A stretch of 37,044 nucleotides of DNA, taken from assembly GCA_017474125.1 (NCBI GenBank), contig JAFVIF010000007.1:1-37044 (forward strand), given 5' to 3'. The position numbers and the translations under genes were made by a program. Below, piece by piece: positions 23,084 through 31,646 of this stretch. The notes under the pieces were generated by a model. It did no database searches and had not been told where the DNA came from. It saw nothing but the letters and a program-made list of their open reading frames with translations. The DNA comes from Clostridia bacterium. Lineage in GTDB: Bacteria > Bacillota > Clostridia > Oscillospirales > Acutalibacteraceae. Position 1 is the first letter of the stretch; each line of letters starts with the position of its first letter.

Positions 23084-23791
23084 ATGAAAAAACTTCTTTT
23101 AGTTGAGGATGAGGTTGCCATTCGCGAGTTTGAGGCTATTAACCTTCAGCGCGCCGGCTATACTACCGTGGAGGCAGGAAGCGGAGAAGAGGCTCTGGAG
23201 CTTTACGACTGTGACCCTGCAGGCTTTGATATTGCCCTTCTTGATATTTCAATGCCCGGTATGGACGGCTTTTCCCTTTGTAAGGAGCTTCGCCGCCGCA
23301 GTCCTTCCCTTGGTATAATAATGCTTACTGCACACACTCAGGAAATGGACAAGGTCAGCGGACTTATGCTTGGTGCCGACGATTACATTACCAAGCCCTT
23401 CAGTCCCAGTGAGCTGCTTGCCAGAGTTGATTCCCTTTACAGAAGGGTTGAAATGAACAAAAATTCCGCTTCACCCGGTCAGAGCGAGGAAATTAAGTTA
23501 GACGAGTTTACCTTAAACCTTCGCCGCCGCACCCTTTTAAAGGGCGATAAGAACATTGAGCTTACTCAGGTGGAATTCCAAATTATCGAATACTTTTTCT
23601 TAAACCCCGACACCGCTCTTGACCGTAGCGATATACTTACCAAGGTTTGGGGCGCAGGCTACTTTGGTGAAGAAAAAATAGTTGATGTTAACATAAGAAG
23701 GCTTCGTATGAAAATAGAGGATGACCCCTCCAACCCTAAGCGCCTTGTTACGGTATGGGGCATGGGCTACAAGTGGAGCACTAACGTCTGA
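23084..23791 (+). CDS. OmpR/PhoB-family response regulator
   Basis: This 235-residue protein has a receiver domain (1-120) with acidic residues at 8-10, phospho-acceptor Asp54 in ALLDISMPGMDG, Thr82 and Lys104 (TKPF). It is followed by a winged-helix DNA-binding domain (about 135-232) with LTQVEFQIIEYF and VDVNIRRLRMKIEDDP, the OmpR recognition-helix region. The GTVWGMGYKW-type ending is typical. The cognate kinase is the next gene, 17 bases downstream. The ribosome site is GGAGG. The target genes are unknown; the lipoprotein just upstream is the first candidate. Confidence 0.95.
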   Translation: MKKLLLVEDEVAIREFEAINLQRAGYTTVEAGSGEEALELYDCDPAGFDIALLDISMPGMDGFSLCKELRRRSPSLGIIMLTAHTQEMDKVSGLMLGADDYITKPFSPSELLARVDSLYRRVEMNKNSASPGQSEEIKLDEFTLNLRRRTLLKGDKNIELTQVEFQIIEYFFLNPDTALDRSDILTKVWGAGYFGEEKIVDVNIRRLRMKIEDDPSNPKRLVTVWGMGYKWSTNV

Positions 23792-23808
23792 AAGGAAACA
23801 ATGCAACC

Positions 23809-25284
23809 ATGGAGGTTGAAGTTCGTTATAAAAGTATTATCCGTCGGTGGATAAAAAGCGTTTATTTGCCGGTGGTAGTAATAGTTGTTATACTTGCAAC
23901 GGTAGTATGCTTGGTTGTGCGTAATTCTTATTTGAACAACCTGCGCGATGCCGCTGAGGAATACGCAAAAAGCTTTTCTCAGCTTGCTGCAATGGACAGC
24001 GACTTTTACGTGCGCGCCGCAAAGGAATATTGCGAGTCCTTTGAGGCTAAGGAAAAAATTGAAATAATGGTGCTTAACAGCAATGGCGATATTATTGTCA
24101 GCACCAGCGGCTTTGAGCGCAGAGACCTTGTCATGCCCGATTACAAGCGGGCCTGTCAAAGTGAAACGGGTAAGGCTGTGTGGATGGGAAAAAGCTCCGC
24201 AGGGGAGCACGTGCTTGCCGGCACCTATATTTTAGAGGATTTCGGTAGCGGCTCTAACGGTGCCGTAAGGTATGCGGTATCGTTAAATATGTGCAACCGC
24301 CGTATTATAAGCACCAATTTGCTTATTTGTCTTATTGCCGTGTTTATTCTCGCCTTTTCGGCAGTTACGGGCCTGTTTTTCGTTAAGTCGATTATCCGCC
24401 CCGTGCGTGAGGTTTCCTCTGCTGCAAGAAAAATTGCCGCAGGCGAATATAAGGAACAGCTAAAGGCTACCCGTACCGATGAAATAGGTGAGCTTTGCGA
24501 TTCTATTAACTATATGCAGTCGGAGCTAAAAAACGCCGAAAAGCTTAAAAATGATTTTATTTCCTCAGTTTCTCACGAATTGAGAACACCCCTTACCGCC
24601 ATTCGCGGCTGGGCCGAAACGGCTAAAATGTCGTTGGACAGCGACAGCGGCCTTGTGGAAAGGGGCTTAGACGTCGTTCTCAGCGAGGCCGACAGATTAT
24701 CCGGTCTTGTTGAAGAGCTGCTTGACTTTTCCCGTATTCAAAGCGGTCGCTTTACCATAAATGAGCAGCCCTTTAACGTTTCGCAAATATTGCTCCTTGC
24801 GTCTGATATGTACGTTGAGCTTGCAGGCAAGCGCAATATTGAGATTTCCTATAACGTACCTAAGGGTGAGGTGCTGGTAAACGGCGACCCCGACAGAATA
24901 AAGCAGGTATTTATTAATATAATTGACAACGCGGTGAAATACACCGAGGACAAGGGTCAGGTGCTTATTCAGCAGGTAGAAGAGGAAGGCTGTGTAAGAA
25001 TAACCGTTAAGGATACCGGTGTGGGTATTCCTGCTCAGGATATTGACCGAGTAAAGGAAAAATTCTATAAGGCTAACAACAACGTGAGAGGAAGCGGCAT
25101 AGGACTTGCCGTAGCCGATGAAATAGTTAAACAGCACCACGGTCTTTTATTCCTTGAAAGCACCGAGGGCGTAGGCACTACCGTAACGGTTGTGTTACCC
25201 GTGTTTGTTCCTCCCGTTGAAGAAACCGAGAAAATTTTACCCCCCGAAGGGGATTCAATAAAGGACGAAAATAATGAAGAATAA
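23809..25284 (+). CDS. Sensor histidine kinase
   Basis: This 491-residue kinase has membrane helices at about 17-37 and 168-192 enclosing a sensor domain of about 130 residues. A HAMP domain (193-245) is followed by the HisKA motif SVSHELRTPL (His256), the N box INIIDNAVKY (Asn374), the G1 box DTGVGIP (402-408) and the G2 box GSGIGLAVA (428-436). The arrangement is that of a WalK/PhoR-like kinase without a PAS domain. An AAAGGA site lies about 10 bases before the chosen ATG, and an overlapping ATG at 23801 is in another frame. The 3' end overlaps DUF1385 by 11 bases. Confidence 0.94.
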   Translation: MEVEVRYKSIIRRWIKSVYLPVVVIVVILATVVCLVVRNSYLNNLRDAAEEYAKSFSQLAAMDSDFYVRAAKEYCESFEAKEKIEIMVLNSNGDIIVSTSGFERRDLVMPDYKRACQSETGKAVWMGKSSAGEHVLAGTYILEDFGSGSNGAVRYAVSLNMCNRRIISTNLLICLIAVFILAFSAVTGLFFVKSIIRPVREVSSAARKIAAGEYKEQLKATRTDEIGELCDSINYMQSELKNAEKLKNDFISSVSHELRTPLTAIRGWAETAKMSLDSDSGLVERGLDVVLSEADRLSGLVEELLDFSRIQSGRFTINEQPFNVSQILLLASDMYVELAGKRNIEISYNVPKGEVLVNGDPDRIKQVFINIIDNAVKYTEDKGQVLIQQVEEEGCVRITVKDTGVGIPAQDIDRVKEKFYKANNNVRGSGIGLAVADEIVKQHHGLLFLESTEGVGTTVTVVLPVFVPPVEETEKILPPEGDSIKDENNEE

Positions 25285-26284
25285 GTGTAAATGCAAATAT
25301 ACCTCAATAGGCGGTCAGGCCCTTATTGAAGGAATTATGATGAAGTCGCCCGACAAGGGCAGTGCCCTTGCGGTAAGGCTTCCGGACGGCAGTATTGATA
25401 TTACCCATATGGCTGACAAATCTATTAAGGATAAATACAAAATTTTGGCTATTCCCGTTGTGCGCGGTGTGGTAGGCTTCGTGGAATCTATGATATCGGG
25501 TTATAAGGCTATGATGCTTTCAGCCGATAAATCGGGCTATGCCGACACCGTTGACGAGGAAACGGGCAAAACCGAAAAGCTCAGCAGTAAGGCCTGGACG
25601 GCTATAATGGGCGTTGCGGTGGTGCTTGCCTTTATACTTTGCTTTTTGCTGTTTATGCTTTTGCCCAAATATGCGGTTGAAGGCTTGCAATGGCTGTTTA
25701 AAACCACCTTCCCCGAGGGTGTAGGCCCCCTTATTGAGCAGGTTATAAAGCTTATTATTTTCCTTTGTTACATTGTGGGCGTTTCCTTTATGAAGGATAT
25801 AAGGCGCGTTTTTCAGTACCACGGCGCCGAGCATAAAACTATTTTTTGCTACGAAGCAGGATTGCCCTTAACGGTAGAAAACGCTAAAAAGCAAAAGCGC
25901 TTCCATCCCCGTTGCGGCACCTCTTTTATGATACTTATGATAATTATAAGTGTGTTCTTTTCCACCGTTGTACAGCTCCTTTTTAAGGGCGTTTACGAAA
26001 ACAGTATCGTTTGGGCGCTTATTAAGGTTGCTATGGTACCCATTATTTGCGGTACGGGCTACGAGGTTTTGCGCCTTTGCGGAAGATACGACAATCTTTT
26101 AACCCGTATTATTTCCGCCCCCGGTGTATGGATGCAACGCATTACCACCAAGGAGCCCGACGATTCTATGCTGGAAATTGCCATTGCCGCGCTAAGCGAG
26201 GTGCTGGGCGATGAGGATAAAGAACGTCTTTTACCAAAAGCACAGGAAGAAACAGAGGAAACTGAAAACAATGACGATATTTGA
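25274..26284 (+). CDS. DUF1385 domain-containing membrane protein
   Basis: This 336-residue protein starts with the family signature YTSIGGQALIEGIMMKSPDK (about 9-28). It has about four membrane helices (near 112-135, 152-173, 218-240 and 246-268) and the conserved central YHGAEHKTIFCYE and HPRCGTSF segments, whose His, Glu and Cys residues could form a metal or active site. The biochemical function is unknown. It commonly precedes prmC and prfA in Clostridia, as here with prmC, whose start lies inside its 3' end (14-base overlap). A cytoplasmic acidic tail rich in Glu ends the protein. Confidence 0.92.
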   Translation: MKNKCKCKYTSIGGQALIEGIMMKSPDKGSALAVRLPDGSIDITHMADKSIKDKYKILAIPVVRGVVGFVESMISGYKAMMLSADKSGYADTVDEETGKTEKLSSKAWTAIMGVAVVLAFILCFLLFMLLPKYAVEGLQWLFKTTFPEGVGPLIEQVIKLIIFLCYIVGVSFMKDIRRVFQYHGAEHKTIFCYEAGLPLTVENAKKQKRFHPRCGTSFMILMIIISVFFSTVVQLLFKGVYENSIVWALIKVAMVPIICGTGYEVLRLCGRYDNLLTRIISAPGVWMQRITTKEPDDSMLEIAIAALSEVLGDEDKERLLPKAQEETEETENNDDI

Positions 26285-27119
26285 GTGTTATCAGCACACA
26301 AAAAAGCTTTTAAGGGATGCAGGAATTGAAGACAGCTCCTTTGAAGCGCGACAAATAATCAGGTATATTACCAAGCTTTCCAATAACGAAATTATTACCC
26401 ATTATAATGATAAATTGGATATGCTTCAGGAAACCATGTGGCAATCGGTGGTTAGCCAAAGAATAAAGCATTATCCGCTTCAGTACATACTTGGAGAATG
26501 GAGCTTTTATGGGCTTAGCTTTTATGTGGGCGAAGGCTGTCTTATTCCCCGCGCCGACACCGAAACCTTGGTTGATACCGCCTTTGAGTTTATGAAGAGC
26601 CATAACAATGCCAAGGTTTTAGACCTTTGTGCAGGCAGTGGCTGTGTGGGTATAACCATAGCCAACCGCTATAAGGAAAGCACCGTTACTTTAGTAGAAA
26701 AATACGACGTGCCATTTTCCTATTGCGAAAAAAATTTACACCGAAACCCCAGCGAAACGCTTTTCGCCGTAAAGGCCGATATATTTGATTGGACACCCGA
26801 CGAAAAGGTTGATTTAATAGTAAGCAATCCTCCTTATATAAATGCTCGCGATATGGATAATTTGAGCGAGGAGGTTTTAAACGAGCCCGACAGCGCTCTT
26901 TACGGCGGTGAGGACGGACTTGATTTTTACAGGGTTATACTAAAACGCTTTACCCCGTTTGTTAATAACGGCGGTATGATAGCCGTTGAGGTAGGCTACG
27001 ACCAAAGCGAGGCGGTAAAAAGCCTTATGCAGCAGGCAGGGCTTGTTGATATAAAGGCCGCCGCCGATTTAAACGGTATACAAAGGGTCGTTTATGGTAC
27101 AGTAAATGGTGTAGAATAA
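26271..27119 (+). CDS. prmC: Peptide chain release factor N5-glutamine methyltransferase
   Basis: This 282-residue SAM-dependent enzyme methylates the GGQ glutamine of release factors RF1/RF2. An N-terminal helical domain (1-85) precedes the Rossmann domain. The motifs are PLQYILGEWSFYGLSFYV (69-86), LIPRADTETLV (91-101), SAM-binding LDLCAGSGCVG (117-127) and the catalytic NPPY (186-189). I chose the ATG at 26271, which aligns with the family N-terminus. An upstream in-frame start at 26211 would add a basic stretch from inside DUF1385. It is in one operon with DUF1385 and probably recA, 29 bases downstream. prfA is not adjacent in this window. Confidence 0.93.
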   Translation: MTIFECYQHTKKLLRDAGIEDSSFEARQIIRYITKLSNNEIITHYNDKLDMLQETMWQSVVSQRIKHYPLQYILGEWSFYGLSFYVGEGCLIPRADTETLVDTAFEFMKSHNNAKVLDLCAGSGCVGITIANRYKESTVTLVEKYDVPFSYCEKNLHRNPSETLFAVKADIFDWTPDEKVDLIVSNPPYINARDMDNLSEEVLNEPDSALYGGEDGLDFYRVILKRFTPFVNNGGMIAVEVGYDQSEAVKSLMQQAGLVDIKAAADLNGIQRVVYGTVNGVE

Positions 27120-27148
27120 AGAAAACAAATAAAAGGAGAAAATAAAAA

Positions 27149-28246
27149 ATGGCAGAAGACAGAAAAAAAGCGTTAGAAACTGCAATGGCGAATATTGAAA
27201 AGCTATACGGTAAGGGCGCAATTATGCGACTTGGCGAAAACGTTAATATGAAGGTAGACCATATTCCCACAGGCTCCTTAGGGTTAGACCTTGCGCTGGG
27301 TATAGGCGGTGTGCCCAAGGGACGAATCGTTGAAATTTACGGTCCTGAATCCTCGGGTAAAACCACCCTTGCGCTTCACGTTGTTGCCGAGGCTCAAAAA
27401 ATGGGCGGTACTGCCGCTTTTATCGACGTTGAGCATGCCCTTGACCCCGAATATTCCAAAAACTTAGGCGTTGATATTGATTCCCTGCTCGTTTCTCAGC
27501 CCGACACGGGTGAGCAGGCCCTCGAAATTGCCGAAGCTCTCGTAAGAAGTGCGGCGGTAGACGTCATTATTATTGACTCGGTAGCGGCGCTTGTTCCGAA
27601 GGCTGAGCTTGAGGGCGATATGGGTGACAATCACGTTGGCTTGCACGCCCGTCTTATGTCACAGTCCTTAAGAAAATTAACGGGCGCTCTTTCCAAATCT
27701 AACTGTACCGCAATTTTCATTAACCAGCTTCGTGAAAAAATCGGCGTTATGTACGGCCCCACCGAAACCACTACGGGCGGACGCGCTCTTAAGTTCTACG
27801 CTTCGGTACGTATCGACGTAAGAAGGGTAGAGGCCCTAAAGGTTGGCGGCGAGGTTGTGGGTAACCGCACGAGAGCTAAAATTGTTAAGAATAAAATCGC
27901 TCCTCCCTTCAAGGAGGCCGAGTTTGATATTATGTACGGCAAGGGCATTTCCAAGGAGGGCGAAATTGTTGATACAGGCTTAAAGCTTGGTATCCTTTCC
28001 CGTAGCGGCGCTTGGTTCTATTACGGCGAAACAAGAATCGGTCAGGGCAGAGACAACGTTAAGCTGTTGCTCCTTGACAATCCCGAGCTTAAAGCAGAGC
28101 TTGAGGAAAAGATAACTGCGGCCATGACCAATAAAAAGCAGGACGAGGCCGCCGCCAATAATGCTCCTGCCGCACCTGCTCCTAACGAAGAGGAAACGGT
28201 ACGCAAGCGCAAAAAGGTTAATATTGATATAGCCGTTGACGAATAA
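27149..28246 (+). CDS. recA: Recombinase RecA
   Basis: This 365-residue strand-exchange protein of homologous recombination and the SOS response has Walker A GPESSGKT (65-72), [20 protein letters not shown], the L1/L2 loop region around [20 protein letters not shown], and a long acidic/proline-rich C-terminal tail ending in [11 protein letters not shown]. The ribosome site is AAAAGGAG. No intein is present. It lies 29 bases after prmC with no visible promoter or LexA-type box, so it may depend on read-through. The stop overlaps the recX start by one base. Confidence 0.98.
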   Translation: MAEDRKKALETAMANIEKLYGKGAIMRLGENVNMKVDHIPTGSLGLDLALGIGGVPKGRIVEIYGPESSGKTTLALHVVAEAQKMGGTAAFIDVEHALDPEYSKNLGVDIDSLLVSQPDTGEQALEIAEALVRSAAVDVIIIDSVAALVPKAELEGDMGDNHVGLHARLMSQSLRKLTGALSKSNCTAIFINQLREKIGVMYGPTETTTGGRALKFYASVRIDVRRVEALKVGGEVVGNRTRAKIVKNKIAPPFKEAEFDIMYGKGISKEGEIVDTGLKLGILSRSGAWFYYGETRIGQGRDNVKLLLLDNPELKAELEEKITAAMTNKKQDEAAANNAPAAPAPNEEETVRKRKKVNIDIAVDE

Positions 28247-28875
28247 TGATAATTACTGAAATAATCGGTAGACGGGGAAGAATATGGGAGGTCCGTTTTG
28301 ACGACGGCACCTATATTAACCTTGACAAAGGCTATGCCGAGCCCTTTAATTTAAAGGCAGGTATGAACATAAGTGAAGAAAAAGCCGATAAAATGGAGGA
28401 TGAATCCGACATCCTTCGCTGTAAAAACCGCGCCTTTTATTATCTTTCTAAAGGTGATTTAAGTGAAAAAAAGCTTAAGGAAAAGCTTATTAAGGCAGGC
28501 CATGAGCTTCGGTTTGTGCAAATTACCCTTGAGCGCCTTAAGGAGCTTTCCTATATAGACGATGCTCGTTTCGCCAACCGTTTTTACGAGAAATGCCGCC
28601 AGTCGGGGTTATCCAGCCGACAGTCGGTGGAAAAAATGGTGGCGGCAGGAATAAAAAGGCAAACGGCAAGGGAAATATGCGAATATTCGTCGCTTGACGA
28701 ACGTGAAAGCATAAAACGGCTTATAGACAAAAAATACCGCAATATAATTTGCGGTGAGGACGGAATAAAAAAGACCACGGCGGCATTAGTCCGCCGCGGC
28801 TTTGCCTTTTCCGATATACGTGCCGTCATTAAGGAATTCAGCAGTGTTCTTGACGGAGTAAACGAGGAGTTATAA
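28246..28875 (+). CDS. recX: Regulatory protein RecX
   Basis: This 209-residue, helical, three-helix-repeat protein caps and modulates RecA filaments. The RecX repeats are visible as ALRAL-like units: CKNRAFYYLSKGDLSEKKLKEKL (about 60-82), LERLKELSYIDDARFANRFY (about 98-118) and a third unit near SSLDERESIKRLIDKKY. The start ATG overlaps the recA stop (TAATG), the usual recA-recX arrangement. The 3' end abuts rimO with no gap. Confidence 0.9.
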   Translation: MIITEIIGRRGRIWEVRFDDGTYINLDKGYAEPFNLKAGMNISEEKADKMEDESDILRCKNRAFYYLSKGDLSEKKLKEKLIKAGHELRFVQITLERLKELSYIDDARFANRFYEKCRQSGLSSRQSVEKMVAAGIKRQTAREICEYSSLDERESIKRLIDKKYRNIICGEDGIKKTTAALVRRGFAFSDIRAVIKEFSSVLDGVNEEL

Positions 28876-30216
28876 ATGAGTAAAAAAATAGCAATGGTAT
28901 CGCTTGGCTGTCCCAAAAATCAGGTTGATGCCGAGGTGATGCTTAAAAGCCTTAGCGATAAGGGCTTTATAATAGGCGTGGAGGAGTCCGAGGCCGACGT
29001 AATAATTATTAACACCTGCGGCTTTATTGAAAGTGCCAAGGAGGAGGCTATCGAGAATATTCTTGAGGCGGCCGCCTATAAGGTTAACGGAAGCTGTAAG
29101 GCGCTTATTGTAACGGGCTGCTTGGCTGAAAGGTACAAGGATGATATTACCGAGGAAATTCCCGAGGTTGATGTTGTCGTGGGTATAGGCTCCAATAAAA
29201 ATATTGCCGAAATCGTTGAAAAGGCTATTAACGGCAATATGGAAAATGCCTACGGTGAAAAAAGTGAGCTTTGTCTTGACGGCGAAAGAATTTTGGGCGG
29301 ATATCCTTTTTCTACATATCTAAAAATATCCGACGGCTGTAATAATTGCTGTACCTATTGCGCCATTCCCTTAATAAGAGGTAAAATGCGCAGTCGTACT
29401 ATGGAAAGCTGTATAGAGGAAGCGAAACGGCTCGTGGACGGCGGCGTAAGGGAAATTGTTGTGGTTGCTCAGGACACCACCGCCTACGGCGAGGATATTT
29501 ACGGTGAAAGCAAGCTCCCCGAATTACTCCAAAGGCTTTGCGAAATTGAAAAGCTTCATTGGATAAGGGTGCTGTATACCTATCCCGAGCGTATAACCGA
29601 CCAGCTTTTAAGGGTTATTGCAAATAATGAAAAAATCGTTAAATATCTTGATATACCCCTTCAGCACGTTAACGGAAATATTCTTAAACGAATGAACCGT
29701 AAGGGAAATAGAGAAAGCCTAACCGCCCTTATTAAAAAAATAAGAAAAATGGTTCCGGGCGTAACGCTTCGCACTACCTTTATTACGGGCTTCCCCGGAG
29801 AGAGCGAGGAGCAATTTGCCGAGCTTCACGAGTTTATTAAGGAAGCGCGCTTCGAAAGGCTTGGCTGTTTTACCTATTCTCCCGAAGAGGATACCATAGC
29901 GGCAACCTTTAGTGACCAAATAGACGAGCAAACCAAGGAAGACCGTATGAGCCTTATTATGGATGACCAAATGGTTATTTCCGCCCAAAAGAACGAGGAA
30001 AAAATCGGCAGTATAGCAGAGGTTTTGGTTGAAGGCTACGACGATTATTTAAAATGCTACTTTGGCAGAACACCTGCCGATGCTCCCGAGGTTGACGGTA
30101 AAATTTTCTTTTACGCAACCCGACCCCTTACCTTTGGAGAATTCGTTACCGTACAGGTTAACGACTCAATAGAATATGATTTATTAGGAGAAATGTGTGA
30201 TGAATATACCAAATAA
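28876..30216 (+). CDS. rimO: Ribosomal protein S12 methylthiotransferase RimO
   Basis: This 446-residue radical-SAM enzyme carries two iron-sulfur clusters and methylthiolates Asp-88 of ribosomal protein S12. The N-terminal MTTase domain has three cluster cysteines (C12, C48, C82). The radical-SAM cluster is CNNCCTYC (C155, C159, C162). TFITGFPGE and a C-terminal TRAM domain (from about 375) follow. The start MVSLGCPKNQVDAE is typical of RimO rather than MiaB. The ribosome site GAGGAG lies inside recX. The last 17 bases overlap pgsA. Confidence 0.95.
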   Translation: MSKKIAMVSLGCPKNQVDAEVMLKSLSDKGFIIGVEESEADVIIINTCGFIESAKEEAIENILEAAAYKVNGSCKALIVTGCLAERYKDDITEEIPEVDVVVGIGSNKNIAEIVEKAINGNMENAYGEKSELCLDGERILGGYPFSTYLKISDGCNNCCTYCAIPLIRGKMRSRTMESCIEEAKRLVDGGVREIVVVAQDTTAYGEDIYGESKLPELLQRLCEIEKLHWIRVLYTYPERITDQLLRVIANNEKIVKYLDIPLQHVNGNILKRMNRKGNRESLTALIKKIRKMVPGVTLRTTFITGFPGESEEQFAELHEFIKEARFERLGCFTYSPEEDTIAATFSDQIDEQTKEDRMSLIMDDQMVISAQKNEEKIGSIAEVLVEGYDDYLKCYFGRTPADAPEVDGKIFFYATRPLTFGEFVTVQVNDSIEYDLLGEMCDEYTK

Positions 30217-30784
30217 GCTTACAGTTTTACGAATTATTTTGACACCGATTTTTATGGCCTTAATGCTTATAGAATTTCCTTGTCATTACCTTTTGGCTCT
30301 TATAGTTTTTGCTGTGGCCGCTTTTACCGATATGCTTGACGGTAAAATTGCAAGGGCAAGAAATCTTGTTACCTCCTTCGGTAAATTCCTTGACCCTCTT
30401 GCCGATAAAATGCTCACCACCTCTGCTTTTTTGGGCTTTATTGCTCACGGTATCGGTTGGCAGATTACCTGGGTGGTTTTTATCGTGCTCTTTAGAGAAT
30501 TCCTCATTTCTTCCCTTCGTCTTATTGTTGTAAGCAGTGCAGGTAACAAGGTAATTGCCGCCAATATCTGGGGGAAACTGAAAACCGTTACTCAAATTGC
30601 CGCAATCGTTTTGGGTATTGCCTTCGCTCAGGTAAAGGAATGGTTCTTTGTTGACGGCGGACTTATTGAAAAGGGACTCGATATAGGCTTTAACGTTGTT
30701 CTTTGGGCAAGCACTGTGCTTTGTGTAATTTCGGGCATAATTTACTTAATGCAGAACAAAGAATTTGTTAATACTACCAAGTAA
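30200..30784 (+). CDS. pgsA: CDP-diacylglycerol--glycerol-3-phosphate 3-phosphatidyltransferase
   Basis: This 194-residue integral membrane enzyme of phosphatidylglycerol synthesis has the CDP-alcohol phosphotransferase signature DG-x2-AR-x8-G-x3-D-x3-D, visible as DGKIARARN through FLDPLADK (about 47-68). I prefer the ATG at 30200, 9 bases after AGGAG, to the GTG at 30197. The rimO-pgsA overlap is the usual clostridial order (recA-recX-rimO-pgsA). Transcription probably ends at the hairpin at 30798-30842. Confidence 0.95.
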   Translation: MNIPNKLTVLRIILTPIFMALMLIEFPCHYLLALIVFAVAAFTDMLDGKIARARNLVTSFGKFLDPLADKMLTTSAFLGFIAHGIGWQITWVVFIVLFREFLISSLRLIVVSSAGNKVIAANIWGKLKTVTQIAAIVLGIAFAQVKEWFFVDGGLIEKGLDIGFNVVLWASTVLCVISGIIYLMQNKEFVNTTK

Positions 30785-30791
30785 ATTTTAC

Positions 30792-30842
30792 TTACATTCA
30801 CCTCTTACTTTGTGTTAAAATAAAGGTAAGAGGTGATTTTTT
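30792..30842 (+). promoter_or_regulatory. Terminator hairpin nested with carD promoter and ribosome site
   Basis: TCACCTCTTAC (30798-30808) and GTAAGAGGTGA (30826-30836) form an 11-bp perfect stem followed by TTTTTT, which directly precedes the carD ATG. The 3' arm carries the carD ribosome site (AGAGG). TTACAT (30792-30797), 18 bases and TAAAAT (30816-30821) form a plausible promoter whose -10 lies in the loop. Transcripts from it would start inside the 3' arm and lack the 5' arm. Confidence 0.65.
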
Positions 30843-31343
30843 ATGTATAAAGCAGGGGACAACGTCAGCTATAGTACTACCGGCATTTGTGAAATAGCGG
30901 AGATTAAAAAAATGGGTGCGGCAGGAAAAGAGAAGGAATACTACGTGCTAAAGCCGATTTATCAAAAAAGCGCTACGGTTTACGTGCCGCTTAATAATTC
31001 TCTGCTTATAGAAAAAATGCGACCGGTTATAAACAAGACGGAAGCGGATGAAATTATTTTAAAGCTAAAAAACGATCCTCTCGGTTGGATAAACGACGAT
31101 GTAAAACGAAACGTGGCTTTTAAGGAAATTTTACATTCGGGAGATTTATACCAAATGCTTCGGCTTGTGGCCTGTATTTATCTTCAGGGAGAGGAATTAA
31201 GCAGTAATAAGCATAAGCTTAAAACTGCAGATTCCATAATTTTCGCCAATGCCGAAGCCTACGTTTATAACGAGCTTGCCTTTGTGCTTAAAATAAATTC
31301 CAATGAGGTTATAGAATATATTAAAGGTAAATTGGAAGAATAA
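30843..31343 (+). CDS. CarD-family transcriptional regulator
   Basis: This 166-residue protein has an N-terminal CarD/TRCF RNA-polymerase-interaction domain (about 1-60). It starts MYKAGDNVSYSTTGICEIAEI, followed by YYVLKPIYQKSATVYVPLNN, and the C-terminal part is helical. CarD/CdnL proteins bind the RNA polymerase beta subunit and stabilise open complexes at promoters. Here the gene sits between pgsA and the cysteine operon. Its ribosome site is buried in the upstream terminator stem, so read-through messages from pgsA should translate it poorly. Targets are unknown. Confidence 0.9.
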   Translation: MYKAGDNVSYSTTGICEIAEIKKMGAAGKEKEYYVLKPIYQKSATVYVPLNNSLLIEKMRPVINKTEADEIILKLKNDPLGWINDDVKRNVAFKEILHSGDLYQMLRLVACIYLQGEELSSNKHKLKTADSIIFANAEAYVYNELAFVLKINSNEVIEYIKGKLEE

Positions 31344-31353
31344 AGAGTAGGTA

Positions 31354-31382
31354 TTGACAAATACCTGTTTAGTGAATATAAT
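31354..31382 (+). promoter_or_regulatory. Promoter of the cysE-cysS operon
   Basis: TTGACA (31354-31359), a 17-base spacer and TATAAT (31377-31382): perfect consensus. The T-box leader starts about 8 bases later. Confidence 0.9.
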
Positions 31383-31388
31383 AGAGTA

Positions 31389-31626
31389 ACAAGTAAAAGC
31401 GATAATGCGGGAATCAGTAGTTTTCTGAAGCGCCGTCAGGGAGCGGACCCCACCGACTGAAAGGGTTTGCAGGTAAGCACTTAAAATGAATTGCACCCGT
31501 TAGCTCCTTCGGGGAAATTAAGTATACGAAGGCGTAGCCGCTGCGTTAAAGCGTAGAGTTATAAAACGGAGTGGAACCGCGAGCTGTCGCCTCCGATATT
31601 GCTTTGCAATATCGGGGCGTTTTTTA
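31389..31626 (+). promoter_or_regulatory. T-box riboswitch (tRNA-Cys sensing)
   Basis: The leader has the T-box sequence TGGAACCGCG at 31572-31581 and a specifier-loop candidate TGAAT-TGC-A, with the cysteine codon TGC at 31492-31494 followed by the conserved purine. The terminator stem is CGCC..CCGATATTGC with its complement and T6 (31588-31625), and the antiterminator is ACGGAG..CTCCG. Uncharged tRNA-Cys pairs with the specifier and the T-box to allow read-through, so cysE and cysS are induced when cysteine is short. The specifier agrees with the downstream genes. Confidence 0.93.
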
Positions 31627-31646
31627 TATTAAAGGAGAGATATATA

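Noticed and set aside
27060-27149. LexA/SOS box upstream of recA
   Set aside because: No GAAC-N4-GTTC-type dyad is visible in the 90 bases before recA.
31599-31646. Upstream ATG of cysE at 31599
   Set aside because: It lies inside the T-box terminator stem. The TTG at 31647 is correctly spaced from AAAGGAG.
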